Positions 8,901 through 21,948 of a stretch of DNA of 64,000 nt are shown here, piece by piece (position 1 is the stretch's first letter; the number at the start of each line of letters is the position of its first letter). The DNA is taken from positions 1 through 64,000 of the forward strand of contig NZ_JMEX01000008.1 in the NCBI RefSeq assembly GCF_000760735.1. Reading direction: 5' to 3'. A program made the position numbers and the translations under genes. The notes under the pieces were generated by a model. That model was not told the origin of the DNA. It was given only the letters and a program-made list of their open reading frames with translations, and made no database searches. This stretch comes from Rhodococcoides fascians A44A. GTDB lineage: Bacteria > Actinomycetota > Actinomycetes > Mycobacteriales > Mycobacteriaceae.

Positions 8901-10778
8901 CATCGTCTCGAGCGCGGGAAGAGCCTGTCCAGTCCTGACATCCCTGCCCTCACGTGCGGTCGCGATCAAGCGGCGCAGCCGATCGACCTCGGTCCCGCTC
9001 AGTGGTGGGCGCTCACCGAACAGGGGGCCCGGCAGCCACTCGTGGGCTCCCTCGAGCGAACTCACCTTGCGCACGACGGTCGCAGCTGTCCCCTCGAATC
9101 CATCCGAGATATACGGGTGTACAACGGTTTCTGCCGCCCTCACCTCGGCGACCGCATCCAACAACCCATCGCGTCGGGCGAGAGCTTCGGCGCGACGTGC
9201 GACGAGGGAGTCGATCTTCTCGGCGTCGTCGATGTCGTTGTAGGCCGCTTTTCGATCCGCGATGCGAGCCACGCTGCGACTGAGTTCCTCGGACCCGCCG
9301 CGCGACAGGTCGGTGATGGACACGCACAACTCCTGTAGATCAGGAGGAAGCTTGTCCCGCAGCACACGCAATGCTTGTGATTTCTCACTAGTGACCAGAA
9401 CCCTCTGCCCCCGCGCGAGCAGCGAGGACATCAGGTTGGCAATCGTGTGCGTCTTCCCGGTTCCCGGTGGGCCCTCCACGACGACCCCACTGTCACGTCC
9501 GAGGCGATGCACGATCTGGGATTGCTCCGCGTTCGCCGGTAGCGGGAACATCGGGTCCTCGGCGATCTCGCGGGGGTCCGCCGCGCCCGACCGCTCCAGC
9601 CACGCCAACCGATCCGCCGGCTCGATGGGCTCGACCAGCTGAGCGAGACCGAGAGGTGCCGTCGCGCCGTCTCGTCCGAGCTCGGCGATCATCTGCTCGT
9701 AGTAGTCCAGCAGGGCGTAGGAGTCTCGTTTGCGCATCACCACTGCCGGAGACAGCGTCAGGGTCGGCTTGTCCGAGACCCCGAACGTCGCCGGGCGGTC
9801 CAGCTCGGCCCGCACCTCCAGGTCGACGTCGAGAGTGCGCCGAGCCCAGTCCACCAGATACTCCCGAACCGGCGGTGCGAGAGGAGACGACACCGACGAC
9901 GCGAGCGTCTGCTGCAGCTCGACCGACCCCGAGACGTCGAATCGAGGGTGGGATGCGAGCAATCTGGAATCCTCCAGATGCGGCTGAGCGTGCGCGGCGA
10001 GCGTGACCAGCAGGTCCCCGGTGCGTACGTCCCTCTCGATGGTCGCCGACTGCGTCAGGACGTGAGTGCGGATCGCGGCCGACGAATCCGTCGCGGCGAG
10101 ACCGAGCAGACCGGATGCGACGACGACTTCGACCGACTCCGGCCGCGAGGCGACCTCCTGCATCATCAGCTGCAGCGACTCGTAGAGAGACGCCTGGGGC
10201 CTGACCTTTCGATCGTTCTCCGCCCAGACACGCCACTTGGCTGAATACGACGCGAACTCCTGGCGAATCTCGTACGCCCGGCGGATGTCGAAATCCGCAT
10301 CGGTGTCGCTGTAACCCGCCTCGGTGTCCTTCGATTCCTCCAGGTCGAGCGCGCGGTAGCGGCTGTCGCCGATCATCGCCGGGTCGACGAGCCCTTTCAG
10401 CAGAGCCGGCAGCTCGGGTGGCTCGGAGACGTCGACGCGTCCCGCTCGGAACACCACGCCACCTGCCCTGGCGTTCCTGTCGAGCCGGAGCGCACCGGTC
10501 TCGCCGTCGATCCACTGAACCCGCAGGTGATCCTCGTAATCCAGCGTCGGCTCGGTACGTGCCGTGACGATCTCCCGCAGGAACTGCAGCAGCCGAAGCA
10601 CTCGGCCTTCCACATTCTGACCATCGAGGCCTGCGTGACCGAGGCCCGTATGACCGCGGCCCGGAACCGATGAAGTCGACACTGCCACTACCTCTGCACT
10701 CTTCGAAACGGCCATCCTGGAACAGGTCGGATGCTTGCACTGAACCGCCAGAATAGTCTCCGGGACGGTAATGGTCAT
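5904..10778 (-). CDS. Large SF1 helicase with C-terminal Vsr-like (MTES_1575-type) nuclease
   Basis: A 1624-residue DNA helicase-nuclease fusion. Residues about 436-443 form Walker A (GPPGTGKT). A Walker B segment with VIVDEASQADI lies near residue 1105, followed by motif III (VGDDRQCAP) and, near 1280-1340, SF1 motifs V/VI (the segments around DFQGDE and FNVAASRAQDQ). Between the ATPase halves is a long helical insertion. The last 230 residues carry a restriction-endonuclease-like domain of the MTES_1575/Vsr type: FEQRIF, then RRIDLVV and AVECDGD, giving the E...D...ExD active-site pattern. Such fusions occur in DNA repair and in phage-defence settings; neither is proven here. The C-terminal tail has a threefold eight-residue repeat. 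The ATG at 10778 is the outermost start; an in-frame ATG at 10715 is equally credible. It stands alone with no partner gene. Confidence 0.8.
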   Translation of the reverse strand: MTITVPETILAVQCKHPTCSRMAVSKSAEVVAVSTSSVPGRGHTGLGHAGLDGQNVEGRVLRLLQFLREIVTARTEPTLDYEDHLRVQWIDGETGALRLDRNARAGGVVFRAGRVDVSEPPELPALLKGLVDPAMIGDSRYRALDLEESKDTEAGYSDTDADFDIRRAYEIRQEFASYSAKWRVWAENDRKVRPQASLYESLQLMMQEVASRPESVEVVVASGLLGLAATDSSAAIRTHVLTQSATIERDVRTGDLLVTLAAHAQPHLEDSRLLASHPRFDVSGSVELQQTLASSVSSPLAPPVREYLVDWARRTLDVDLEVRAELDRPATFGVSDKPTLTLSPAVVMRKRDSYALLDYYEQMIAELGRDGATAPLGLAQLVEPIEPADRLAWLERSGAADPREIAEDPMFPLPANAEQSQIVHRLGRDSGVVVEGPPGTGKTHTIANLMSSLLARGQRVLVTSEKSQALRVLRDKLPPDLQELCVSITDLSRGGSEELSRSVARIADRKAAYNDIDDAEKIDSLVARRAEALARRDGLLDAVAEVRAAETVVHPYISDGFEGTAATVVRKVSSLEGAHEWLPGPLFGERPPLSGTEVDRLRRLIATAREGRDVRTGQALPALETMLPNSAELRALCERASATAPTTSDQSAQLVEFLGGVDPAAAFDIRRLCEELDARVRDVQELDAVYRQLTDSVLSGEAAHLWSRVSGTVSTVDVAAQSDRFVGAHDVRSSLTSNAAFQALESFAVALESGLEWKGRFRKSEQQKAVEQLGIVAEVDGTAAASAAAVRLVAEHVRALDIVRTASVLLADLGIEVSTDGSRSRQVNDLQLVASKLVRVSGVLHARDALVERLYAVSPSAPWIRTLDDAQKFAGSAGAIATRIDADVARAELERVLYGVAVQIDSGPSPEGNALVAAISSADADAVAAACDSYLLACAEQKDQLEQDALSARLIATAPALHELVVETAADPEWDELSWQMSKAWAWRRAREWVSEQHDSGLEHRLDAELNAAEADLSFLTAKLGAAMAWRDCLERMTAVEVRALQTYREHISAIGSGAGKYAETYRSAARSAMRDAQSAVPAWVMPLQQVLASVPPVADSFDVVIVDEASQADISSLFLLYLAPRVIVVGDDRQCAPADVPQTGTLEDVFTRLDVYLPDLPEHVRATLTPRSSLFSMLRTRFGQVVRLREHFRSMPEIINWSSQQFYGDSPLVPVRQFGADRLPPLRHTYVPDATVVGKGATLVNRVEALAIVGQIVKCLADPLYHGKTFGVVVLQGSSQVDEIRNELIKRIGIDQWEDRRLRVGTPPDFQGDERSVVFLSMVVSPSQPFVALTANQYKRRFNVAASRAQDQLWLFHSVTVDRLKRADLRNSLLGYMTSVSPASVVPMPLGVDAESRHTDFASLFEQRIFVELRDRGYHVTPGVEVNNRRIDLVVTGQASRLAVECDGDTVLDSPERLRADLQREQELKRCGWTFWRVRESEYYLDPEAAMSTLWSTLAAGGIEPDSVRADPDPIRTMEWTPLDLEPRKEDIVTEVALPGRAPRPADENSSWNGWLGRSREDEDVDVPAEAVTEVWTMPADVRASSPADVRASSPADVRASSEDDGIVDVELPINGFHGRRRS
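5971..6041. repeat. Three tandem 24-bp repeats inside the helicase-nuclease gene
   Basis: Units begin at 5971, 5995 and 6019 (the last lacks its final base). Units one and three are identical; unit two differs by one base. Each contains the perfect inverted repeat CGCGGA-CA-TCCGCG. Because 24 is a multiple of three, the array encodes a repeated SSPADVRA-like octapeptide in the disordered C-terminal tail and keeps the frame. It looks like a length-variable linker. Confidence 0.9.
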
Positions 10779-10925
10779 GGTCTCCGAACCGGTTGCCCGG
10801 TCTATCGTGCAAGTTCACAACGCGCGTTGTTCGACGTCGGCCGCACTCACAGGCCAACCAAGGGCGATCGAGCCCGCGTCGAAGTGTCGGGCGGGACCCA
10901 CCGACACCCCTACCCGCTGGTAATG

Positions 10926-10951
10926 TACCGGCCGGTAACCGGGAACGTTCC
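10926..10951. promoter_or_regulatory. Two adjacent perfect palindromes, possible operator
   Basis: TACCGGCCGGTA (10926-10937) and GGAACGTTCC (10942-10951) are both perfect palindromes separated by four bases (accg). Paired dyads of this size in an intergenic gap are typical of repressor binding sites such as those of TetR-family proteins. They lie 148 bases upstream of the helicase-nuclease start and about 450 bases upstream of the carboxylase. The cognate regulator is not apparent next door. Purely sequence-based. Confidence 0.4.
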
Positions 10952-11133
10952 ACAACGTGAAAGTCGGCTTCTGCCAACGCTACTCGCCAGTATGCCGTCA
11001 AGTCTTCCGTGACAATTCATAGAGGAATCGCGAATAGCTCGTGAAATGCCCTGCGGTGGTTGAGGTTTGAACAACGCGATATCTGTCACATCCACCGAGT
11101 CGGAAGTTGACATCGCAAACGTGCTGTGAGCGG

Positions 11134-11382
11134 CTAGAATAAGTCGACATTCAGACAGGCCCATCCGATATCGACGGGCCACGAGTACAAGCCGTCGAGA
11201 TCGGAGAATCGGGCGTGGTCGCCACCGCAAGGACACATCGGCACAGTGTGACCACCCAACAGCACCGTTCGACCGACCACGACGAAGCAGATTCCCCGAA
11301 TCGGCCCTGGCGCCGACCGAAGATCTGATAGAACCCGACGGGCTCGAAAAGTAGTGCCCGACGTGAGACAGACCGAGTTCAC
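11134..11382 (-). CDS. Possible small protein of unknown function
   Basis: An 82-codon open frame upstream of and antisense to the leader of the carboxylase gene. I do not recognise the protein. The C-terminal third contains a CPCGG motif followed by DHARFSDLDG and a Trp-rich end, and about 70 percent of third positions there are G or C; the N-terminal part is less biased. An internal GTG or ATG start is possible. Against it: the outermost start lies only 20 bases from the carboxylase start, leaving little room for divergent promoters. Treat as a candidate only. Confidence 0.2.
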   Translation of the reverse strand: MNSVCLTSGTTFRARRVLSDLRSAPGPIRGICFVVVGRTVLLGGHTVPMCPCGGDHARFSDLDGLYSWPVDIGWACLNVDLF

Positions 11383-11402
11383 CCGAGACGAAGAGAGACA
11401 CG

Positions 11403-16871
<5,469 letters not shown>

Positions 16872-16881
16872 CCTCCAACCG

Positions 16882-16914
16882 CTGCGCCCCCTGACCGTTG
16901 GTCAGGGGGCGCAG
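16882..16914 (+). terminator. Hairpin terminator of the carboxylase gene
   Basis: CTGCGCCCCCTGAC (16882-16895) and GTCAGGGGGCGCAG (16901-16914) are perfect 14-base complements around a five-base loop, starting 11 bases after the carboxylase stop. No T-tract follows, as is common in actinobacteria. It sits between convergent genes and may act on both strands. Confidence 0.8.
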
Positions 16915-16942
16915 TCGTGTCCGGGCTGGCCTCCATTTTCCG

Positions 16943-16993
16943 GACCGAACGTGACGTTCGGTCACTTGGAGTGACCGAACGGTTCATTCGGTC
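16943..16993. repeat. Dispersed double-palindrome repeat, family A, copy 1
   Basis: Two palindromes in a row: GACCGAACGTGACGTTCGGTC (perfect 10-base arms, 16943-16963) and GACCGAACGGTTCATTCGGTC (7-base arms, 16973-16993), separated by the nine bases acttggagt. A second copy with the same architecture and spacer length lies at 24160-24210. It sits between the convergent carboxylase and glycerate kinase genes. Confidence 0.85.
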
Positions 16994-17017
16994 CCACCCA
17001 AAGGGGGTGCGCGGCGG

Positions 17018-18238
17018 CTAGGCGGCACCCTTGCGTCGTTTGCCACCGGACCGTGCGGAGACGGCGCCGCCGAGGAGAATCATCCGCATCGTTCGCTCCG
17101 CTGCATCGGTGAGCAGGGACTCGCCATTGGCTACGGCTTCGGCCAGGGGCATGGGGACCGTGATGATCGATGCGATGGCTGCGATGCCGACGTCGTGGAC
17201 AGCCGGCGCACCCTGTCCCAGCGATCCTGCCAGCGCGATGAGAGGTACGCCGAGTCGTTGGCAGCGCCGCGCCACTTCGGCGGGGACTTTGCCTTTCGGG
17301 GTCTGGAAGTCGATCGACCCTTCGGCGGTGATCACCAGGTCCGCCTTGCGAATTCGGCGGTCGAGGTCGATTCCGGACAGTCCCGAATCGAGAAGGGCGT
17401 CGAATCGAGACCGGAGGGCGGCACCGACACCGGCTGCGAGACCGGCGCCCAGCCCTCCCGACGCTCCTGTACCGAGGCCGTGCCGGATGTCGCCGTCGTG
17501 GACTCCGTCGCGTTCGAGGACGTCGGCCCAGTTGTCCAGGGCCTCGGACAAGCGTTCCACCTGCGTCGTGGACGCGCCCTTCTGTGGCCCGAACACGCGT
17601 GCCACCCCGCCCGAACCGCACAGGACGTTGTGCGGGTTGCAGGCCAACACCACTTCCACGTCGGCCAACCTCGGATGTAGTCCGCTCCGGTCGATCGACA
17701 CGGCTCGGGTCAGTTCGTTTCCTCCGAGGCCGATCTCGATCCCCTCGGCGTCGAGAATCCGAGCACCGAGCGCCTGCAGTGCTCCGGCCCCACCGTCGCA
17801 CGTCCCGGAATCCCCACAGCCGACGAGAATCTGCTCGGCCCCGGCGTCGAGTGCGGCCGCAATGAGCTGCCCGACGCCGTACGTCGTCGTCGCCCCCGGG
17901 TCACGCATGTCGGCCGGTACGAGCGAAAGCCCAGCGGCCGCAGCCATTTCGACGACGGCGACGCCGGTCGCCGAACCACCGAGGGTTGCCCACTGCGCGG
18001 TCACCGCCTGTCCGACGGGTCCCGTCACCACCGCGTCGTGCAGTTGTCCTCGCGTCGCGGCGGCCAGAGTGCGTGCAGTGCCTTCCCCGCCGTCGGCGAT
18101 CGGCGCGGTGTCGACGCGCACCCCGGGCAGTACGCGTCGCACACCTGCAGCGATGGCGGTCGCCACCGACTCTGCGCACAGGCTTTCCTTGAAACCGCTG
18201 GGAGCAACGAGAATTCTCTGCGGGACGCGATTGGACAT
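17018..18238 (-). CDS. Glycerate kinase
   Basis: A 406-residue member of the GlxK/GarK glycerate kinase family (PF02595), which uses ATP to phosphorylate D-glycerate to 2-phosphoglycerate in glyoxylate, glucarate or serine salvage routes. The family N terminus is seen as ILVAPSGFKESL, followed by the IADGGEGT motif that binds the substrate and phosphate; GPQKGAS and GTGASGGLGAGL further on are also diagnostic. ATG at 18238 fits the family. It is the last gene of a leftward cluster with an SLC13-type permease 28 bases upstream, so import of a glycerate-like or dicarboxylate substrate by that permease is plausible. The C terminus ends in a short basic tail. Confidence 0.9.
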   Translation of the reverse strand: MSNRVPQRILVAPSGFKESLCAESVATAIAAGVRRVLPGVRVDTAPIADGGEGTARTLAAATRGQLHDAVVTGPVGQAVTAQWATLGGSATGVAVVEMAAAAGLSLVPADMRDPGATTTYGVGQLIAAALDAGAEQILVGCGDSGTCDGGAGALQALGARILDAEGIEIGLGGNELTRAVSIDRSGLHPRLADVEVVLACNPHNVLCGSGGVARVFGPQKGASTTQVERLSEALDNWADVLERDGVHDGDIRHGLGTGASGGLGAGLAAGVGAALRSRFDALLDSGLSGIDLDRRIRKADLVITAEGSIDFQTPKGKVPAEVARRCQRLGVPLIALAGSLGQGAPAVHDVGIAAIASIITVPMPLAEAVANGESLLTDAAERTMRMILLGGAVSARSGGKRRKGAA

Positions 18239-18266
18239 GGGGGTTCTCCTCTGGGGACGTGGACGA

Positions 18267-19766
18267 TCAGGAATGCAGGGACAGCCCGAGTGCGGGCCAG
18301 ACCCACAACGCGCAGGCGAGGATCAGCGCCACCGATACCGGAGCGAGGGCAGCGGACATCCGAAGCAGATGTGATCCGGAGTAGCCGGGGACGGTGTCCG
18401 AGGCAGCGAACATGGCAACCGGCTTGGCAGAACTGGTGAGAGTCAGACAGAATCCCGCGGCGGCGGTCGATGCGAATGCCGCTGCAGCAGGATCGATTCC
18501 GAAGGCAGGTGCCGTGGCGATCACGATGGGGACGAGCACCGCGGACCGAGCCGAACGCGATTGGATCACCAAGTGGGACACCAGCGACACCAGAACGACG
18601 ACCACCACGAACGACGTGGCTGCCGACCCGCCCATTCCGCGAACCGGGCCGAACGCAAGGTCGGCGAACCACTGGGCGGCACCGCTGGTGGTCAGGGCGA
18701 CACCCAGACACAGCGTCGCCGCCATGAACAGCAACAGCGACCACGGAATGGTCTTGAGCGCGGCAGGCAGCGTGGTAGCACCCAGGCGCGGAGCCGCCGC
18801 CAACAGCGCTCCGATCATCGCCACGATCGCCGGGTCGATGCCATGCAGCGGTTCACTCGACCACAGCACGATCACGACGCCGAGCAACGCGACGAGCCGA
18901 CGCTGCGGCCTGGTGAGGGGTGCGGCCGAGCTGACACCGAATGCGTTCGTGCTCAGCGTGATCGGATTTGCACGCTCGGATCGGTCGGTGAAGAGCGACA
19001 GCGCGATCTCGGCCGCGATGTGGGACCACACGATCGCCAGAGGAAGACCGAGGAGGATCCACTGCAGAACGCCGATTCCCGAGCCCGTGGCGGTCCGCAG
19101 GATTTCGCTGGTGATCAAATGCGCTCCTGCACCGAGCAGTGAACCGACGGCCGAGAACAGGATCACCGACGGAAACACGATCGCCAAGGCCAGCACCAAT
19201 TTCGGACGGTGCCGCAGGACGGCGGCCAACGCCAGGAACACCGGGAGTGCGAGGGCAGCCCGCCCCGACGTCGCTGGAATCGCGTAGGTGGTGACGAGCA
19301 GAACGATGGTCACGAGGTGGACGAGTTGGCGCGGAGTGCGTGCCGCGGACAACACCCGCGCGGCGACCCACGACGCCAGTCCGCTCGCCGTGACTGCTGC
19401 GGCGATGACGAAGGATCCGACCAACAGCCAGATAACGGTGTCGCCCAGGGTGCCGGTGAACGTCTCGGCGTCGACCGGACCTGCCAGGACGAGAGTGAGT
19501 GCCGCGCCGAGAGCGACGTACGTGTCGTCCACCGGCGCGAAAATCCACATCCACACCGCGACGAGGAAGACAAGCACCGTGACCGTTCCGTCGAACGAGA
19601 GGTCCCCGGCGACACCGGCGAACACCACGCGAACGCAGAGAAGCAGGACGACGACACCGCTGAGCGCAATGGGCAGCGTCGGCGCGGGGATCCGCATCCT
19701 CGGGCGACTGGGCCCGGTGCGGCCGAGCTTGGTGGGCGGGGTTGTTGCGAAACGTGTCTCGGTCAT
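18267..19766 (-). CDS. SLC13/DASS-family anion permease
   Basis: A polytopic membrane protein of 499 residues with about 11-12 hydrophobic segments and the divalent anion:sodium symporter layout (two halves each containing a re-entrant loop). The first half contains TYAIPATSGRAALALPV and the second a Ser-rich segment LTSSAKPVAM before the final helices, at the places where SNT motifs lie in the family. Known substrates are sulfate, dicarboxylates and similar anions. The canonical SNT residues are not exact, so the substrate is open; the downstream glycerate kinase suggests an organic acid. The ATG at 19766 overlaps the response-regulator stop by four bases (ATGA), which ties the transporter to the two-component genes. 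Confidence 0.75.
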   Translation of the reverse strand: MTETRFATTPPTKLGRTGPSRPRMRIPAPTLPIALSGVVVLLLCVRVVFAGVAGDLSFDGTVTVLVFLVAVWMWIFAPVDDTYVALGAALTLVLAGPVDAETFTGTLGDTVIWLLVGSFVIAAAVTASGLASWVAARVLSAARTPRQLVHLVTIVLLVTTYAIPATSGRAALALPVFLALAAVLRHRPKLVLALAIVFPSVILFSAVGSLLGAGAHLITSEILRTATGSGIGVLQWILLGLPLAIVWSHIAAEIALSLFTDRSERANPITLSTNAFGVSSAAPLTRPQRRLVALLGVVIVLWSSEPLHGIDPAIVAMIGALLAAAPRLGATTLPAALKTIPWSLLLFMAATLCLGVALTTSGAAQWFADLAFGPVRGMGGSAATSFVVVVVLVSLVSHLVIQSRSARSAVLVPIVIATAPAFGIDPAAAAFASTAAAGFCLTLTSSAKPVAMFAASDTVPGYSGSHLLRMSAALAPVSVALILACALWVWPALGLSLHS

Positions 19767-20422
19767 CGCAATCGATATCCCATGCCGCGCACCGTCTCCA
19801 CACGCTCGGCACCGATCTTCGAGCGCAGCGCCCGAACGTAGACGTCGACGACGTTGGACGCAGGATCGAAATCGTAACCCCACACCTGACCAAGAATTTG
19901 CTCCCGGGAGAGCACCTGGTCGGCGTGTCTGAGAAAGACTTCGAGCAACGCGAACTCACGTGCCGTCAGATCGACCACCCGATCGCCGATCTGCGCTCGG
20001 CGAGACCGCAGGTCCAAGCTCAGATCCCGCAGCACCAGCGACGACTCCGCACCGATCGACACGTCGTCCTGCAATCTCAAGCGCACGCGTGCAAGCAATT
20101 CCGCGAACTGGAACGGCTTGGTCATGTAGTCGTTCGCGCCGCCTTCGAGTCCGGCTACGGTGTCTCGGACACTGTCACGGGCCGTCAGGACGACGACCGG
20201 AGTGCTCACGCCCTCACCCCGCAGTTGACGAAGAACAGTGAAGCCGTCCATCGACGGGAGCCCGATGTCGAGCACCACCATGTCGAACCCGCCCTCGCGG
20301 GCCATCATGAGCGCCGTCTCACCGTCGGCGACATGCTCGGTGCTGTATCCAGCGGCGCGCAGGCCCTTTCCGACGAACGACGCAATGTGCACATCGTCCT
20401 CGGCGATGAGTATGCGGCTCAT
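19763..20422 (-). CDS. OmpR/PhoB-family response regulator
   Basis: A 219-residue DNA-binding response regulator. The receiver has the acidic pair Asp9-Asp10, the phosphoacceptor Asp52 (VVLDIGLP), Thr80 and Lys102 (TKPF). The C-terminal winged helix carries LTAREFALLEVFLRHADQVLSRE and ends in VRGMGYRLR, as in PhoB/PhoP relatives. Its kinase is encoded immediately upstream with a four-base ATGA overlap, and the SLC13 permease follows with another, so the three are translationally linked. It probably controls this transporter cluster among other targets. Confidence 0.93.
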   Translation of the reverse strand: MSRILIAEDDVHIASFVGKGLRAAGYSTEHVADGETALMMAREGGFDMVVLDIGLPSMDGFTVLRQLRGEGVSTPVVVLTARDSVRDTVAGLEGGANDYMTKPFQFAELLARVRLRLQDDVSIGAESSLVLRDLSLDLRSRRAQIGDRVVDLTAREFALLEVFLRHADQVLSREQILGQVWGYDFDPASNVVDVYVRALRSKIGAERVETVRGMGYRLR

Positions 20423-21948
20423 GAGATCTCCTTCGTGGCGGTGTCGTCGTACTGTTGTTCGGTGATGACGGTGTGTCCCGGGCTCGGCAGGTCGAGGCCG
20501 AAGGTCGCGCCCTCGCCGTGCACACTGCGCACCCAGGCGGACCCGCCGTGCGCGTCGGCGATGGCTCGGACGATGGCCAAGCCGAGTCCCGCACCCGAGC
20601 GCTGCTGCGGCGTCGTCCGATCGGCCGGAGACCCTCGCTGAAATCGTTCGAAGATCAGCGGCGCGTCCTCGGGCCGGACACCGGGGCCGTCGTCGGTGAT
20701 CCACAACGAGAAGACCCTTCCGTCTCCGTCGCCGTCGAAGCGCGACCCCAGCCGGATTCGAGACCCGACCGCGGTGTGTCCCACCGCGTTGGCGGCCATC
20801 TGCACCATCGCCTGCGTCACACGTTCCGCGTCGAGACTGCACGTTCCCTCCGCGACCTCCATCAGCAACCACTGCCGATCGCCGATCGTCTGCACTTTCG
20901 ACTCGATGTCGAGGACCAACTGCGCTACGTCCACGGTCTTGCGGACGACGAAGTCCGGTTGCTCCGCCTTCGCCAGCATGAGCAGATCGCTGACGATCCG
21001 GCCCATTCGTCCGAGCTCGCTGTCCACCAACGCCAACGTCTTGCGCCGCTCGTCGGGGTCATCGGACATCAGCTCGAGGTGCCCGCGGACGATCGTGATG
21101 GGGGTCCGCAATTCGTGGCCGGCGTCGTCGACGAACTGGCGTTGCGTCGTGTAGGCGCTCTCGAGCCGATCCAGCATCGCGTTGAACGTCTCGGCGAGGT
21201 CGGCGATGTCGTCACGACCGTGCACCGGCACCCGCGCGGTCAGATCCGTCTCACCGATTTCCGCGGCAACGGTACGCACGGTGCGCACCGGTGCCAGGAT
21301 GCGGCCTGCCACCAGATACGCGACGCCTGCCGTGAGCGACAATCCGACGATGCCGACGAGAGCCATCGTCTGCATCGTGCGGCCCACGAGGTCGCGTCCG
21401 GACTTGGTGAACACCGCAACGAACAACGTTCCGCCCGTCCCGGCGACGTCGTCGACATCGACTCGTCCCCAGCGCATCTGACCCGACACCGTCTCGACGA
21501 CGCCGGCAGGCTGCGCCGAGTCGATCGACGAACGCACCAGTCCCGGATCCTGCATCAACGCGTCCGGGACATCCCCACGAGGTTGTCCGACGACGTCGTT
21601 GCCGACGACTCCGATCATCACCTCACCGAGGCTGGGCGACTGCCGCGCCAGATAGACCTCGAGCAGCCGCTCGACGGACACGAACGGGCGCGTCGTCGTC
21701 GGGTCGACGCCTTCCGCGGCGAACGTCCTGAACTCGTCTGCCTCCTGCACGATGTCGTCGTTGGCTCGCACGTCGACGTCACGCAGCAGCAGATTACGAG
21801 CCGTGACCAGAACGACGACCAGAAGCAGAAGCGTCGTCAGCATGATCCAGGCCGTGATCTTCCAGCGAGCCGGAAGGGAGGATCCGCGCCTGGTCACTGC
21901 AGTCGAATCGGGAGCAGTCGAGTCGGGAGCTGTCGTATCAGTCGTCAT
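20419..21948 (-). CDS. Sensor histidine kinase
   Basis: A 509-residue membrane kinase. A transmembrane helix near residues 31-50 is followed by an extracytoplasmic sensor of about 125 residues, a second helix near 190-210, a HAMP domain with the ILAPVRTV signature, and the dimerisation domain with phosphoacceptor His278 (DDAGHELRTP). The catalytic domain shows the N box (MAANAVGHT), DDGPG and GLGLAIV. It is the partner of the regulator encoded directly downstream (four-base overlap). ATG at 21948 is preferred over GTG at 21960; either lies inside the 3' end of the Pro-rich protein gene, implying coupling with it. The signal sensed is unknown. Confidence 0.92.
   Translation of the reverse strand: MTTDTTAPDSTAPDSTAVTRRGSSLPARWKITAWIMLTTLLLLVVVLVTARNLLLRDVDVRANDDIVQEADEFRTFAAEGVDPTTTRPFVSVERLLEVYLARQSPSLGEVMIGVVGNDVVGQPRGDVPDALMQDPGLVRSSIDSAQPAGVVETVSGQMRWGRVDVDDVAGTGGTLFVAVFTKSGRDLVGRTMQTMALVGIVGLSLTAGVAYLVAGRILAPVRTVRTVAAEIGETDLTARVPVHGRDDIADLAETFNAMLDRLESAYTTQRQFVDDAGHELRTPITIVRGHLELMSDDPDERRKTLALVDSELGRMGRIVSDLLMLAKAEQPDFVVRKTVDVAQLVLDIESKVQTIGDRQWLLMEVAEGTCSLDAERVTQAMVQMAANAVGHTAVGSRIRLGSRFDGDGDGRVFSLWITDDGPGVRPEDAPLIFERFQRGSPADRTTPQQRSGAGLGLAIVRAIADAHGGSAWVRSVHGEGATFGLDLPSPGHTVITEQQYDDTATKEIS

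Larger units (their letters stand above)
10779..11402. other. Long intergenic region between helicase and carboxylase genes
   Basis: No gene can be supported with confidence in these 624 bases. The region holds two adjacent perfect palindromes at 10926-10951 and a weak leftward open frame at 11134-11382 whose last 36 codons have coding-like third positions and a CPCGG motif. Rightward, the final 25 bases contain the ribosome binding site of the carboxylase. A short leftward open stretch of about 54 codons ending near 10818 lacks a normal start and is probably fortuitous. Confidence 0.6.

Noticed and set aside
11107..11140. TTGACA...TAGAAT as a promoter for the carboxylase
   Set aside because: The spacer is 22 bases, too long for a normal sigma factor, and it would leave a leader of about 260 bases.
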